62,285 nt of DNA, from positions 1 through 62,285 of the forward strand of contig CAIMUF010000018.1 of the NCBI GenBank assembly GCA_903844635.1, given 5' to 3'. Source of the stretch: an uncultured Sulfuricurvum sp. Its GTDB lineage: Bacteria > Campylobacterota > Campylobacteria > Campylobacterales > Sulfurimonadaceae. The notes under the pieces were generated by a model. That model was given only the letters and a program-made list of their open reading frames with translations, was not told the origin of the DNA and searched no databases. The position numbers and the translations under genes are program-made. Shown here in pieces: positions 52,901 to 61,829 of this stretch (positions within the stretch are counted from its first letter, which is position 1; each line of letters starts with the position of its first letter).

Positions 52901-53904
52901 TAAAGTAAATGACTTGGCGGATTTCCGAATTTAAGCAAATCATACGTTTTCGCCGTGGCTATACGTCCGCGGGCTGTTCGCTCCAAGTAGCCATTGGCAA
53001 GCAAATAAGGTTCAAGAACATCTTCAATCGTCCCTTCATCTTCGCTGAGCGCGGCAGCAATAGTACTTAGTCCCATAGCTCGACCTTTGGCTTCCATGAG
53101 CAGCTTCAGAAGGCGTATGTCCATCTCATCAAATCCATGGGCGTTGATTCCCAGCTGATCGAGAGCATATTGGGATCGAGAGTGTAAAATGGAAGTCTCA
53201 TTGGCAACATCCGCAAAATCACGGACTCTTTTTAGTAAACGCAATGCAATACGAGGTGTTCCTCGGGAGCGCTTGGCGATTTCGTGTGCGGCTTCTTTAT
53301 CGATATTTTTCCCCAGTTTTTGAGAAGCTTGTGTGACAATAATGCACAGTTCTTCAGGGGTATAAAATTGCATCCGGAAATTCATACCGAAACGATCTCT
53401 CAGAGGATTAGACAGCATCCCGGCACGGGTTGTTGCACCGATGAGGGTAAAGCGGGGAAGGTCGATTTTAACCGTTTGTGCTGCAGGACCTGAGCCTATG
53501 ATGATGTCAAGGCGAAAATCTTCCATCGAAGGGTAGAGAATCTCTTCGACCGCAGGTGAAAGGCGGTGAATTTCGTCGATGAAGAGAATATCACCTTCTT
53601 CAAGATTAGTGAGGATAGCTGCGAGATCTCCGCTTTTCTCGATCATGGGAGCAGCGGTAACTTTGATGTTGCTTCCCATCTCATTAGCGATGATAAGAGC
53701 AAGGGTAGTTTTACCCAATCCTGGAGGTCCGTAAAAGAGAACATGATCGAGGGCTTCACGGCGTTTAGAACTTGCTTCAATAAAAACACCCAGATTTTTT
53801 TTGATTTGCTCTTGTCCGATATACCCGTCCCAATTGTTAGGACGCAAGGAAGTCTCGGTGACCTCTTCAGCAGTAAATTTCTCGATTTCGACGATGCGTT
53901 CCAC
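52900..53904 (-). CDS. ruvB: Holliday junction helicase motor RuvB
   Basis: This 334-residue AAA+ ATPase drives branch migration with RuvA. Walker A ([12 protein letters not shown]), Walker B ([10 protein letters not shown]), sensor ([11 protein letters not shown]) and the RGTPRIA arginine motif are intact, followed by the C-terminal winged helix. The start 11 nt after panB suggests co-transcription with it. Confidence 0.97.
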   Translation of the reverse strand: MERIVEIEKFTAEEVTETSLRPNNWDGYIGQEQIKKNLGVFIEASSKRREALDHVLFYGPPGLGKTTLALIIANEMGSNIKVTAAPMIEKSGDLAAILTNLEEGDILFIDEIHRLSPAVEEILYPSMEDFRLDIIIGSGPAAQTVKIDLPRFTLIGATTRAGMLSNPLRDRFGMNFRMQFYTPEELCIIVTQASQKLGKNIDKEAAHEIAKRSRGTPRIALRLLKRVRDFADVANETSILHSRSQYALDQLGINAHGFDEMDIRLLKLLMEAKGRAMGLSTIAAALSEDEGTIEDVLEPYLLANGYLERTARGRIATAKTYDLLKFGNPPSHLL

Positions 53905-53915
53905 GTTAAATATTT

Positions 53916-54704
53916 CTAGTAAACATAATTTTCATCTGGGAAAACGCGTGTTTGAACTTCTTGGGTATATGTGGCAACTGCTTGTTTCACGGTTGCTGCA
54001 CCATTCATGTATTGTTTCACAAATTTAGGGACAAATGGCTCATAAAGCCCCAGCATGTCGGAGAAAACCAAGACTTGGCCATCGACACCATTGCCCGCAC
54101 CGATACCGATAACGGGGATAGAGACGCTTTGTGCAACACGAGTAGCAACATCCGCTTTTACCCCTTCGATGACGAGGATAAAGGCGCCTGCTTTTTCGAT
54201 TATCTGTGCATCGGTAATGAGAGAAAGGGCTTCGTCTTCGGTTTTACCTTTGACTTTGTATCCGCCCTCGGCACGAACACTTTGAGGTAAGAGCCCGATA
54301 TGACCGCACACAGCGATACCGTTGTCAGTCAGATGTTTAACAAGATGAGCTTTATCGGCTCCCCCCTCGATCTTAACCGCATCAGCAGGAGTTTCACGGT
54401 AGACGCGAATGGCATTAGACAAAGCCGTGGGCTCATCCGTATAGGTACCAAACGGCATATCACAAATGACAAACGTATTTTGAGCTCCCTTGCAAACGGC
54501 ATTCGTGTGATAGATCATCTGATCCATAGTGGCACTTAATGTATCCGGATTACCGCCAAAACTCATATTGAGACTGTCGCCAACCAGTAAAATATCAGCA
54601 CTTTCTTCAAAAAGTCGAGCAAAAAGTGCATCGTATGCCGTAATCATCATAATGGGTAAAATATTTTTGCGCTTTAAAATAGCGCCAATAGATAGTTTTT
54701 TCAT
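53916..54704 (-). CDS. panB: Ketopantoate hydroxymethyltransferase
   Basis: This 262-residue TIM-barrel enzyme makes ketopantoate for coenzyme A. Conserved segments are [45 protein letters not shown] and GHIGLLPQS. It is complete, and divergent from the HPt-trpA unit. Confidence 0.96.
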   Translation of the reverse strand: MKKLSIGAILKRKNILPIMMITAYDALFARLFEESADILLVGDSLNMSFGGNPDTLSATMDQMIYHTNAVCKGAQNTFVICDMPFGTYTDEPTALSNAIRVYRETPADAVKIEGGADKAHLVKHLTDNGIAVCGHIGLLPQSVRAEGGYKVKGKTEDEALSLITDAQIIEKAGAFILVIEGVKADVATRVAQSVSIPVIGIGAGNGVDGQVLVFSDMLGLYEPFVPKFVKQYMNGAATVKQAVATYTQEVQTRVFPDENYVY

Positions 54705-54793
54705 GAATAGAAGTTTACCCTAAAATTGTTATGGCATCTAAAATATGTCATTTTGTCAGATAAAAGAGGAGATGCTATTTATTTAAAACGCGG

Positions 54794-54799
54794 TATAAT
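54794..54799 (+). promoter_or_regulatory. Candidate -10 element for the HPt-trpA unit
   Basis: TATAAT lies 24 nt before the HPt start in the region divergent from panB. AGGAG follows at 54810-54814. Confidence 0.5.
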
Positions 54800-54822
54800 T
54801 GCCTCAAATAGGAGAAGAAATC

Positions 54823-55227
54823 ATGGGTATACGGACAGATTTAGAGAACAATTTCGATTTTGAAATTATCGATGAATTTTTAGATCACTATGCCATGATG
54901 ATTGAAATTATGGAGCCATTGATTATTGATTTAGGGCATGATGACCGGTATGGGCGGAGTGTTGAAGAACTATTTCGTATTTTTCACAATATTAAATCAG
55001 CAACAAGCTATTTAAAAATAGAGCCAATGATTCGTCTTTCTACTTTTGTGGAAGATGCCCTTGAGCAACTGAGAGTACGAGATACGTCCGCCAATGAAGA
55101 GACTATATCCTGGCTCATTAGTGTGTCGGATATGTTTTTACAATGGCAAGAAGATTTCAAAATGGATAATGAACTCTCAAAAATCAATTTTTCTCTCCTA
55201 ATATTACCCGATATGGAGAAAGCGTGA
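54823..55227 (+). CDS. Stand-alone HPt-domain protein
   Basis: This 134-residue helical protein carries the phosphotransfer motif LFRIFHNIKSATSYLKI with its His. ATG 54823 has AGGAG 8 nt upstream; an in-frame TTG at 54799 is less likely. It may relay phosphate in a chemotaxis-like or hybrid-kinase pathway. Its TGA overlaps the trpA GTG by 4 nt, an unusual coupling to tryptophan synthesis. Confidence 0.82.
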   Translation: MGIRTDLENNFDFEIIDEFLDHYAMMIEIMEPLIIDLGHDDRYGRSVEELFRIFHNIKSATSYLKIEPMIRLSTFVEDALEQLRVRDTSANEETISWLISVSDMFLQWQEDFKMDNELSKINFSLLILPDMEKA

Positions 55228-55964
55228 AGCAACTAGTAGCTTATATTACCGCAGGATATCCTGATAAAAATTTTACCATTGACCTAGCATTGGCATTGGG
55301 TGAAAACGGTGTCGATACCTTGGAACTGGGTGTTCCTTTTTCCGATCCTGTTGCCGACGGTCCTGTTATCGAAGCAGCAAATGAGCACGCTTTGGAATCG
55401 GGATTTCGTTTTTCGGATATTTTGGACATATCTGAAGTAATTGCTCCTAAAATCGATACACTGTGGATGGGGTACTTTAATCCTTTTTATCAATACGGAA
55501 TGGAAGCGTTATTAAACCGAGCTCAGACGCTTGGCGTCAAAGGCCTCATTATCCCTGATGTCCCTTACGAGGAAGCAAAAGCCTATCATAACCTCTTTGA
55601 AGAGCGTCAGTTGGCAAATATTTCTTTCGTAGCCCCAACCGATGGAGAAGAGCGAATTGCTATGATTACTGCTCAAGCTCGCAGATTTATTTATCTCGTT
55701 GCCTATGCCGGAATTACAGGCAGCGGCAAGAGTGAAGATTTGGCGCCGGTCCTTGAAATGATTAAACGCCACAGCCAAACTCCTGTTTATGTAGGCTTTG
55801 GGGTTAATGAGCAGACTGCACGTGAAAAAGTCAAAGGTGCAGACGGTGTTATTGTCGGGTCCTCTATTGTTAGCGTCCTTTTGGATAATACACTCAACAG
55901 TAGCCAAAAAATTGCTAAATGTTGTGAGATTACTCGGACGATCAGATCACTCATTAACGAATAA
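55224..55964 (+). CDS. trpA: Tryptophan synthase alpha chain
   Basis: This 246-residue TIM-barrel enzyme cleaves indole-glycerol phosphate. Catalytic Glu in LELGVPFSDPVADGP and Asp in LIIPDVPYEEA are present, along with the loop YAGITGSG. The start is GTG inside the HPt gene's stop. No other trp genes are adjacent. Confidence 0.95.
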   Translation: MKQLVAYITAGYPDKNFTIDLALALGENGVDTLELGVPFSDPVADGPVIEAANEHALESGFRFSDILDISEVIAPKIDTLWMGYFNPFYQYGMEALLNRAQTLGVKGLIIPDVPYEEAKAYHNLFEERQLANISFVAPTDGEERIAMITAQARRFIYLVAYAGITGSGKSEDLAPVLEMIKRHSQTPVYVGFGVNEQTAREKVKGADGVIVGSSIVSVLLDNTLNSSQKIAKCCEITRTIRSLINE

Positions 55965-56885
55965 ATGGGGTATTGGGCTGTTCTTTTACTTTCAATCGCC
56001 ATAACCGCTTCTGCAGACAACGCTCTTTATGATGAGTTGAAAAAAAGTCCTACTTTGAAGCCGGCTCCCTCATTCTCTGAGGATGGGTCGAGAGACTCCC
56101 TCTGGAAATACCCAATAACAGAGAGTTTGGCAGAGCAGTCTCATCCGATCAATGCCGATGAGGGGAAAGACTATCTGCCAATCTACATCAATGTCAATGA
56201 AGAACTCCCTTTCCATTATAAAAAACTTATTGAGGATTCCCTTTATCTCCAACTCCTTATGATCTCCTCCGTTGGATTTTTGACTCTACTGCCACAGAGC
56301 ATTACAAGTTGGGATATGGAGGAACTGCAAAAACAGACGTTGGCTCAGCGCTGGTTTGAGAATGTTTCCTCTACACCGGTTTGGGATAACGATGACTGGA
56401 CCATCAACTACATCGGACATCCGGTATCGGGTGCATTCTACTATACAATGGCACGCAATGATGGGATGTCGATCGGTGAATCGGCAGCTTTTTCCGCCTT
56501 GATGTCCACCTTTTTCTGGGAGTACGGCTACGAAAGTTTTGCCGAGACTCCTTCGATACAGGATCTTATTATCACCCCTTTATTCGGGTCTATTCTGGGG
56601 GAAGGGATGATGGTTCTTCAGGGAAAATTGGATCAAAAGGGCGGGGTGATCTTCGGTTCAAGAAGTTTGGGAAACATAAGCTATTTTTTTCTGGATCCGT
56701 TGGGCAATATCGCCCATGGGATGAGAGATGTCCTTAAAACTTTTCATATTGATCTTGATGTGACCATGACGATACAAACCTATCCGGGAGCTCGCACTGT
56801 GCGACAGTTTCCTGTTCTTGATCCAAAAGAGGATTCGATACGTGCACGAGAGCGTGAAATCGGTTTTATTATAACCTTTTGGTAA
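55965..56885 (+). CDS. DUF3943-family protein
   Basis: This 306-residue protein has an N-terminal hydrophobic signal (YWAVLLLSIAITASA) and the DUF3943 pattern (NYIGHPVSGAFYY, FWEYGYESFAETPSIQDLIITP, GSILGEG). It is probably attached to the envelope; function is unknown. Its ATG abuts the trpA stop with no gap. Confidence 0.8.
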   Translation: MGYWAVLLLSIAITASADNALYDELKKSPTLKPAPSFSEDGSRDSLWKYPITESLAEQSHPINADEGKDYLPIYINVNEELPFHYKKLIEDSLYLQLLMISSVGFLTLLPQSITSWDMEELQKQTLAQRWFENVSSTPVWDNDDWTINYIGHPVSGAFYYTMARNDGMSIGESAAFSALMSTFFWEYGYESFAETPSIQDLIITPLFGSILGEGMMVLQGKLDQKGGVIFGSRSLGNISYFFLDPLGNIAHGMRDVLKTFHIDLDVTMTIQTYPGARTVRQFPVLDPKEDSIRAREREIGFIITFW

Positions 56886-56923
56886 GATGTATAAAATCAT
56901 GATTTCATTTACAAAGCTTTCGG

Positions 56924-56929
56924 TATAAT
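56924..56929 (+). promoter_or_regulatory. Candidate -10 element for tmRNA
   Basis: TATAAT lies 28 nt upstream of the mature tmRNA 5' end, allowing a short 5' leader that RNase P would remove. Confidence 0.6.
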
Positions 56930-56956
56930 GTTTAAATAACTTCGGTTATCCACTGT

Positions 56957-57328
56957 GGGGGCGACATGGCTTCGACTGGATCAAGAAGGTTTAGGTTGCA
57001 TCGTCGGACTGAGCAATTCCGTTACACGGCTCACACTTGCTTAAACGCAAACAACACTAATTACCGTCCTGCTTACGCTGTAGCGTAAGTTTAACTAAAC
57101 TTTAGGACTGCGCTACCTTCCTATGCTATAACTGGAAGGGCTTGGCGTATAACCCCTGTGATAGCTATACTCTCGGAATGTCTCGGACGGGAATGAACTT
57201 AGAGAATTGGATGCTGTAGCTTTGCTCGGTGTGTGAAAGTGTCCGAAACACAAACAACGAAACTAAGCATGTAGACGCCTTTACAATCTTGGTTTAGGAC
57301 TCCGGTTCAATCCCGGACGCCTCCACCA
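56957..57328 (+). ncRNA. ssrA: Transfer-messenger RNA
   Basis: This 372-nt gene begins GGGGGCGACATGGCTTCGAC and ends in GGACGCCTCCACCA. The 5' GGGGGCG and 3' CGCCTCC pair as a seven-bp tRNA-like acceptor stem with one G-U pair, and CCA is encoded. The tag frame at 57047-57088 starts at a GCA resume codon and reads ANNTNYRPAYAVA then TAA, a typical hydrophobic-ended degradation tag. The 3' end is the insertion point of the element that follows. Confidence 0.96.
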
Positions 57329-57492
57329 TCCTTACAATTTAACCCCCTCTAATACAGTCTAATTAACCCCTAAAACCTCCCTGAAATAGGCACTTTATCC
57401 ACTGTTTAACCTCTAATAGCGTCTTATACCATTTAATACAATCTATCTTTTAAACGTAGTTTTATATGTAGTTTTTGTATAATCCTCAAAAC

Positions 57493-57510
57493 GTAGTTTT
57501 AAAAAACTAC
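57493..57510. promoter_or_regulatory. Inverted repeat in the integrase promoter region
   Basis: GTAGTTTT-AA-AAAACTAC is a perfect 8-bp inverted repeat 17 nt before the int ATG. Two further half-site-like copies (ACGTAGTTTT at 57454 and TGTAGTTTTT at 57467) stand upstream, around a TATAAT at 57478-57483. This looks like an operator cluster or integrase/excisionase arm sites. Confidence 0.5.
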
Positions 57511-57527
57511 ATCTAAAAGGGGAATCA

Positions 57528-58740
57528 ATGGCTAAGAACCTCACAGATACCGAGATCAAGACCGCTAAACCAAAAGAAAAAAAATACTCTTTATCAGATG
57601 GGAACGGATTACAGCTCACTATCAAACCCGATGGAAAGAAAATTTGGGAAATACGCTACACAGTTGACGGAAAAGCCAAACAAACCACAGCAGGAAACTA
57701 CCCGACCGTATCCCTCAAAGATGCAAGAAAAAAGCGTGATGAACTCAAAGCAAAAGTTTCCACAGGTATTGACCCTATCCAAGAGAAAAAAGAGATCAAG
57801 GCAATCATCAAACTCGATGAGGTAAAAAAGTTCAACACCTTTAAACTTTGTGCCGTGGATTATTTTGAGCTAATACGCTCCAAGATCAGTGAGGGGCATT
57901 TAAACAAGCAATGGGGGCGGTTATCGTCGAACGTTATCCCTTTCATAGGAGAGGAACTTATGGATAATATTTCACGGGATAAAATTCTTAAGTGCCTTAA
58001 TCGTATCCAAGAGAGGGGAGCTATTGAAGAGGCTCACCGTGTCTATAATTTAGTCGATCAAGTCTTTACCTATGCCGTTGAGAATAAACGGTGCGAACGT
58101 AATACCGCCAAAGATATAAGCACTAAGTGGACATTGCAACCATCCACTAAGCAACACTACCCGACTATCACCGACCCCGTGGAGATAGCCAAACTCTTAA
58201 AAGCTATTGATACCTATAAAGGGGAATACACCGTGCGGTGTGCGCTTCAAATAATGCCTTATGTCGCATTACGCCCCGTGAATATAAGGGCGATGGAATG
58301 GAGTGAGATAGATTTGGATAAAAACCTCATCACGATCAAAGCCGATAAAATGAAGATGAAGAGAGAACACTTAGTGCCATTAGTTCCCAAAGTCGTTGAG
58401 ATACTCCGAGAGCTTCACAAACTCACGGGCGATGGACAGTATTGTTTTAGTGCGTCTCGAAGTCGTACCCGTCCGTTAAGTGATAATACCCTCAGATCAG
58501 CGTTAATACTCGAATGATGAGATTGTACCGCACGGTTTTAGAGCGATGTTTAGCACCATTGCCAATGAGTCTATGCCACTACACGGTTTTAGCGGTGACG
58601 TGATAGAGAAATGTTTAGCCCACGAACAAGGAAACAAGGTGAGAGCCTCTTACAATCGTGCCGAATATTTCGATCAACGGGTGGGATTAATGCAATGGTG
58701 GGCGGATTATTTGGATGGGGTTAAGGCGGTGAAACAATGA
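57528..58740 (+). pseudogene. P4-type tyrosine integrase, frameshifted
   Basis: The first frame (57528-58517, 329 residues) has the DUF4102-like N-terminus, a core-binding region and box I Arg (MPYVALRPVNIRAMEW). It stops after ALILE. The remainder resumes in another frame from about 58507 (YSNDEIVPHGFRAMFSTI) and contains the HxxR and the catalytic Tyr (ASYNRAEYF). The expected joining residues, R-M-G in relatives, are missing. Loss of 11 bp between two TAC triplets would give exactly this arrangement. Recombination activity is therefore not expected from either fragment. Confidence 0.88.
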
Positions 58741-59498
58741 ACGAAATCGAGCTTTACAGAGTTGCTAAAGAAATCGGCATACAAGCAGAATTAAAAAGTA
58801 AATTTGAGAATACAAAAGGCGATGAGTCAAAATACACATTAGGGCAAATGCTTTTAAAACTTGAATTTGAAGATAGTGCAAATAATGACTTACTTCATGA
58901 ACTTTATAGAGGGAAGCAATTTTTTTTAAAAGCGTTAAACGAAGAAGAAAAAAAACAAGCCACCAATGCAACAATACTGCCCCATAAAAAAATTGGTAAA
59001 GATATAAAAGCCCTTAAAAAAACTTTATCTATTTTGCTTGAATTAGGTGTAGCTGAAGATACAACCCGCCGTATAAGAAATACAGAGGGGGAGATAGTAA
59101 ACTATAACGCTACTTATGACTATGCCAAAATTCAACATATCGCACCAATACCGTGGCTAAAAATAAATGTAGAAAAAAGCAAATTATTTAGCAAGGGTCA
59201 TCCAGTAAAATACGCCTTCACTCCAGTTGAAACATATTTGAATATCGTTGAAATTATCCACAGCCTAGAGAAAACCGTCAAGCTCACAAAAACTGTAAAA
59301 GATAAAGGTAAATTATCACAAACTTTACAAGCAACAACGGACGGAGCAAATCGCTATCTATCAAATGCTTATGATGTAACATCAGATCAATATCGGATAC
59401 AAGTCAGAGAGCGTTTTTTAAAGAAGCATACCATCACGCCGACAAAGAAAAGAGCATTTATCACTCTTATTAATCAATTCTTCAAAACTATCAAATAA
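58737..59498 (+). CDS. Hypothetical protein of the ssrA element
   Basis: This 253-residue, Lys-rich helical protein has its ATG overlapping the end of the broken integrase by 4 nt. No motif was recognised; segments such as KDIKALKKTLSILLELGVAED and the basic C-terminus (KKHTITPTKKRAF) could be nucleic-acid or protein binding. Composition is more A/T-rich than the chromosome before ssrA. It may be a cargo gene. Confidence 0.65.
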   Translation: MNEIELYRVAKEIGIQAELKSKFENTKGDESKYTLGQMLLKLEFEDSANNDLLHELYRGKQFFLKALNEEEKKQATNATILPHKKIGKDIKALKKTLSILLELGVAEDTTRRIRNTEGEIVNYNATYDYAKIQHIAPIPWLKINVEKSKLFSKGHPVKYAFTPVETYLNIVEIIHSLEKTVKLTKTVKDKGKLSQTLQATTDGANRYLSNAYDVTSDQYRIQVRERFLKKHTITPTKKRAFITLINQFFKTIK

Positions 59499-59610
59499 TC
59501 CTCTTTTTTACTGCATTTAGAGAGTCATTTTTTTGCTCTTCTTAATGCAATCGTAGTCCCGTAAAATTTCACCACGTCCTAAATAATCCACTTATGCAGA
59601 GTGTGGACGT

Positions 59611-59620
59611 ACCGCGCGGT
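59611..59620. promoter_or_regulatory. Palindrome upstream of the AlpA-like gene
   Basis: ACCGCGCGGT is a perfect 10-bp palindrome 24 nt before the AlpA-like start, in the 145-bp gap after the hypothetical gene. It could be a regulator site. A 14-of-15 match to its extended form also occurs inside the integrase. Confidence 0.35.
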
Positions 59621-59643
59621 TTTCTGTTAAAAGGAAAATCAAG

Positions 59644-59829
59644 ATGAATAATCCATACCTACGGGATAAACAAGTAGCAGAAATGCTAACAATCGGACGA
59701 TCAAGCGTTTGGAGAATGGCAAAAGAGGGAAAACTACCCGCACCGATTAAGCTATCAGAGAGAGTGACGGTTTGGAAACTTTCAGATATTGAGGCGTTTA
59801 TTGCTTCACGTATGATGGCGGTGGCATAA
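59644..59829 (+). CDS. AlpA-family regulator/excisionase
   Basis: This 61-residue MerR-like helix-turn-helix protein has the AlpA pattern (LRDKQVAEMLTIGRSSVWRM, KEGKLPAPIKLSERVTVWKL, DIEAFI). AlpA proteins activate or assist excision of P4-like elements. It follows an AAGGAAA site. Confidence 0.9.
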   Translation: MNNPYLRDKQVAEMLTIGRSSVWRMAKEGKLPAPIKLSERVTVWKLSDIEAFIASRMMAVA

Positions 59830-60072
59830 ATGAATTGCAATAATAAAATGCTCCTAATCAGTGAGTTACAAACAGCAGTAGACAACGCAAAAATGCACGA
59901 AGTGGGCGACACTTACGAAATGTTAAACGTAGTAATGAACCGTTGTTTTGCAATCAGTGAACAATACCCAAAGGGCGACCCCTTTAAAAATGTAATCGAC
60001 TTTATCGGTACTGAAATACAGTTAGATATGAGTGAGATTGTAGGAAATCACTTTTGTGAGGTGGAGAAATGA
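59830..60072 (+). CDS. Small hypothetical phage-type protein
   Basis: This 80-residue, acidic, helical protein starts immediately at the AlpA-like stop codon (TAA-ATG) and overlaps the next gene by 4 nt. No family was recognised. Confidence 0.6.
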   Translation: MNCNNKMLLISELQTAVDNAKMHEVGDTYEMLNVVMNRCFAISEQYPKGDPFKNVIDFIGTEIQLDMSEIVGNHFCEVEK

Positions 60073-60356
60073 GAAAGCCCCCTCACCTCTCCCATTATCT
60101 CATTATCACCTCTTTGATAAATGAGGAACCCGTATCCACAAAAGATAGTCAACTATTTTATACCTCTCGAATTGAGAACATTATCACAGAGTTTAGAGAC
60201 GCTGGTTTACTCTTCAAAGAGGACGCAAAAGCTACCTCAAAATACAGTTGGTATAAGCCGTATATTTTAGTACAAAGCGATGAAAATTTATTGAACGCTA
60301 TCGCCTTGCAAAATAGTTACAAAATTAACGTCGATACTTTCAAAAACGTGGCTTAA
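60069..60356 (+). CDS. Small protein with possible winged-helix fold
   Basis: This 95-residue protein contains LIITSLINEEPVSTKDSQLF and ENIITEFRDAGLLFKED. These resemble helix-turn-helix phage proteins that read recognition site, rIselr.aG, then a wing. Identity is tentative. Its ATG overlaps the preceding stop. Confidence 0.55.
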   Translation: MRKPPHLSHYLIITSLINEEPVSTKDSQLFYTSRIENIITEFRDAGLLFKEDAKATSKYSWYKPYILVQSDENLLNAIALQNSYKINVDTFKNVA

Positions 60357-60595
60357 GGTTCAAAAAAACACCCCTTACTATACAGTCTCATAGCGTCTTA
60401 ACAGGCGATGAGGTTACATGGGGAAAGAGATACACAAAAAAGAGCCTCTATCCACAGTGGGGCGGGGCTTTGTTTGAGGTGGTGAAAGTACCCCAAAAAG
60501 GCACTTTAAGAAAACACCCCCGTAGTGTACCACTCTAAGAATAATAAAATCTAATATCAAGAGAAAAGAGAAAGGGTTAAAATTTTGGGTCAATT
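60357..60595. other. Noncoding region before the Rep-like gene
   Basis: This 239-bp stretch has no convincing coding frame. It shares short words with the region before int (ATAGCGTCTTA, TACAGTCT, GGCACTTTA). It also has a DnaA-box-like CTATCCACA at 60447. It may hold a promoter, integrase arm sites or a replication start for the adjacent Rep-like gene. Confidence 0.5.
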
Positions 60596-61246
60596 ATGAG
60601 AAAAATACTCCAAGAGATAGAAAATTACCTCAATGATTTTAATCAAGATCACGGGGTATTTTTTTCAATAGATACCATACGTATTGAGTTCTCAAAGCAA
60701 CACAAAAAAGAGGCTTTAGATATTTTGGGTAACTGGCACAAAGTAACCCCCTCCTCAAACATATCCTCAAAGCTCAAAAAGAGACTCAAAGAGGATGAGA
60801 TCACATCAGCCTACCAACTCGATCAAGAGAACATTTACTATTTCAACTCATCAACACCGCCAAAATATCGCCGTGCTATTATGGTAATTTTCGGAATGAA
60901 ACAATACACCTCATCACCTCCAAGTAATGCCACCATTAAAAGCATTGTAAGCACTCTAAGAGACGTTTCAAGTATTGACGTATGTTACGACACGCCAACG
61001 CCTCCAACGCTTGAGGAGCTATCAAAGCGGTTTAATCTCACTCATTTTAAAGATAGCGTGTACATCAACACGCCCAACATTTCAATGATTGAGAAAATAA
61101 TCGTTTACAACAAAGCAATCAAGAACGGATTAAACGCTCCATTATGGCGAATAGAGTTCACCATCTCGATACCAAACGTCAAACACATAGCGTTACCGCT
61201 TCACGATATGAAAGAGATCATAGACACCATTAAGGGGAACGGATGA
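60596..61246 (+). CDS. Putative phage/plasmid replication-type protein
   Basis: This 216-residue protein starts with a helical region, SIDTIRIEF (about 24), and later has VYNKAIKNGLNAPLWRIEFTI (about 170). These recall the N-terminal iDt...f and the YDK...LwRiE motif of rolling-circle type replication initiators of filamentous phages and plasmids. A Tyr catalytic centre could not be assigned with confidence. Its ATGA overlaps the next small gene. Confidence 0.5.
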   Translation: MRKILQEIENYLNDFNQDHGVFFSIDTIRIEFSKQHKKEALDILGNWHKVTPSSNISSKLKKRLKEDEITSAYQLDQENIYYFNSSTPPKYRRAIMVIFGMKQYTSSPPSNATIKSIVSTLRDVSSIDVCYDTPTPPTLEELSKRFNLTHFKDSVYINTPNISMIEKIIVYNKAIKNGLNAPLWRIEFTISIPNVKHIALPLHDMKEIIDTIKGNG

Positions 61247-61368
61247 ACAATAAACAGCGCAAAGCATTAGAGGTCAAAGCCTCCAAGAAGATCAAGGCGA
61301 TAATGAAGCAACACCCATTATTTAAAGATACGGCTATCACGATCACATTCAAGGCAAAGGGTGATTAA
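61243..61368 (+). CDS. 41-residue basic protein
   Basis: This short frame is locked between its neighbours by overlapping stop/start codons (ATGA before, TAATG after), which argues that it is translated. The protein is strongly basic at its N-terminus (NNKQRKALEVKASKKIKAI), and so probably binds nucleic acid. Family unknown. Confidence 0.65.
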   Translation: MNNKQRKALEVKASKKIKAIMKQHPLFKDTAITITFKAKGD

Positions 61369-61652
61369 TGGCAGTTATAGACATAGAGTTTATCTTTTTA
61401 TCAGAGATTTTAACGGATGAACAGATCAAAGAGATAGAAATGCGATACGGAGGTTGTCGAATTTACATCAAAAGGAAGAGTCCCGAATATGCAGAACAAC
61501 GTGAAATGTTTAATCAAAAGATCGAAGCGGGATACACTCGAGTAGACGCGATGCTATGCGTTGCTAAAGCGTTTGATAGATCAATGCGTACAATAAGCGA
61601 TCACGATAAAAAAGGAATGTTCAAGCCAAAGGATGAGGGCATAGATGAGTAA
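61368..61652 (+). CDS. Mor-like transcription activator
   Basis: This 94-residue protein contains RYGGCRIYIKRKSPEYAEQR and MLCVAKAFDRSMRTISDH. The layout resembles the Mor/C family of Mu-like phages (YIpk...R...i...f.G...eLA..y..s...iy.i). It could activate late genes such as the terminase downstream. Similarity was judged by eye only. Confidence 0.5.
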   Translation: MAVIDIEFIFLSEILTDEQIKEIEMRYGGCRIYIKRKSPEYAEQREMFNQKIEAGYTRVDAMLCVAKAFDRSMRTISDHDKKGMFKPKDEGIDE

Positions 61653-61668
61653 GGGGGGTATATCAAGG

Positions 61669-61735
61669 TACTGTGAACGTAATCCATACGAGGGTAACGT
61701 GCAACCTCGTAAACTTCTTAGTCACAGTATTTTTT
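61669..61735 (+). terminator. Nested inverted repeat with T tract
   Basis: An outer stem TACTGTGA...TCACAGTA encloses an inner stem ACGAGG...CCTCGT and is followed by six T. The fold looks like a long terminator or structured RNA between the Mor-like gene and the terminase-like gene. Confidence 0.55.
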
Positions 61736-61829
61736 ACTGCTTCACTTTTACACCTTTGAAAGCAAAACAAAAAGACCAATAAACCACGGTGAGCATAGCT
61801 CCAACAACACACAACAAGGAGATCACAAA

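Noticed and set aside
61645-61782. 45-codon frame after the Mor-like gene
   Set aside because: It runs through the nested hairpin and T tract at 61669-61735, lacks a clear ribosome-binding site and has no recognised motif; kept out as more likely noncoding.
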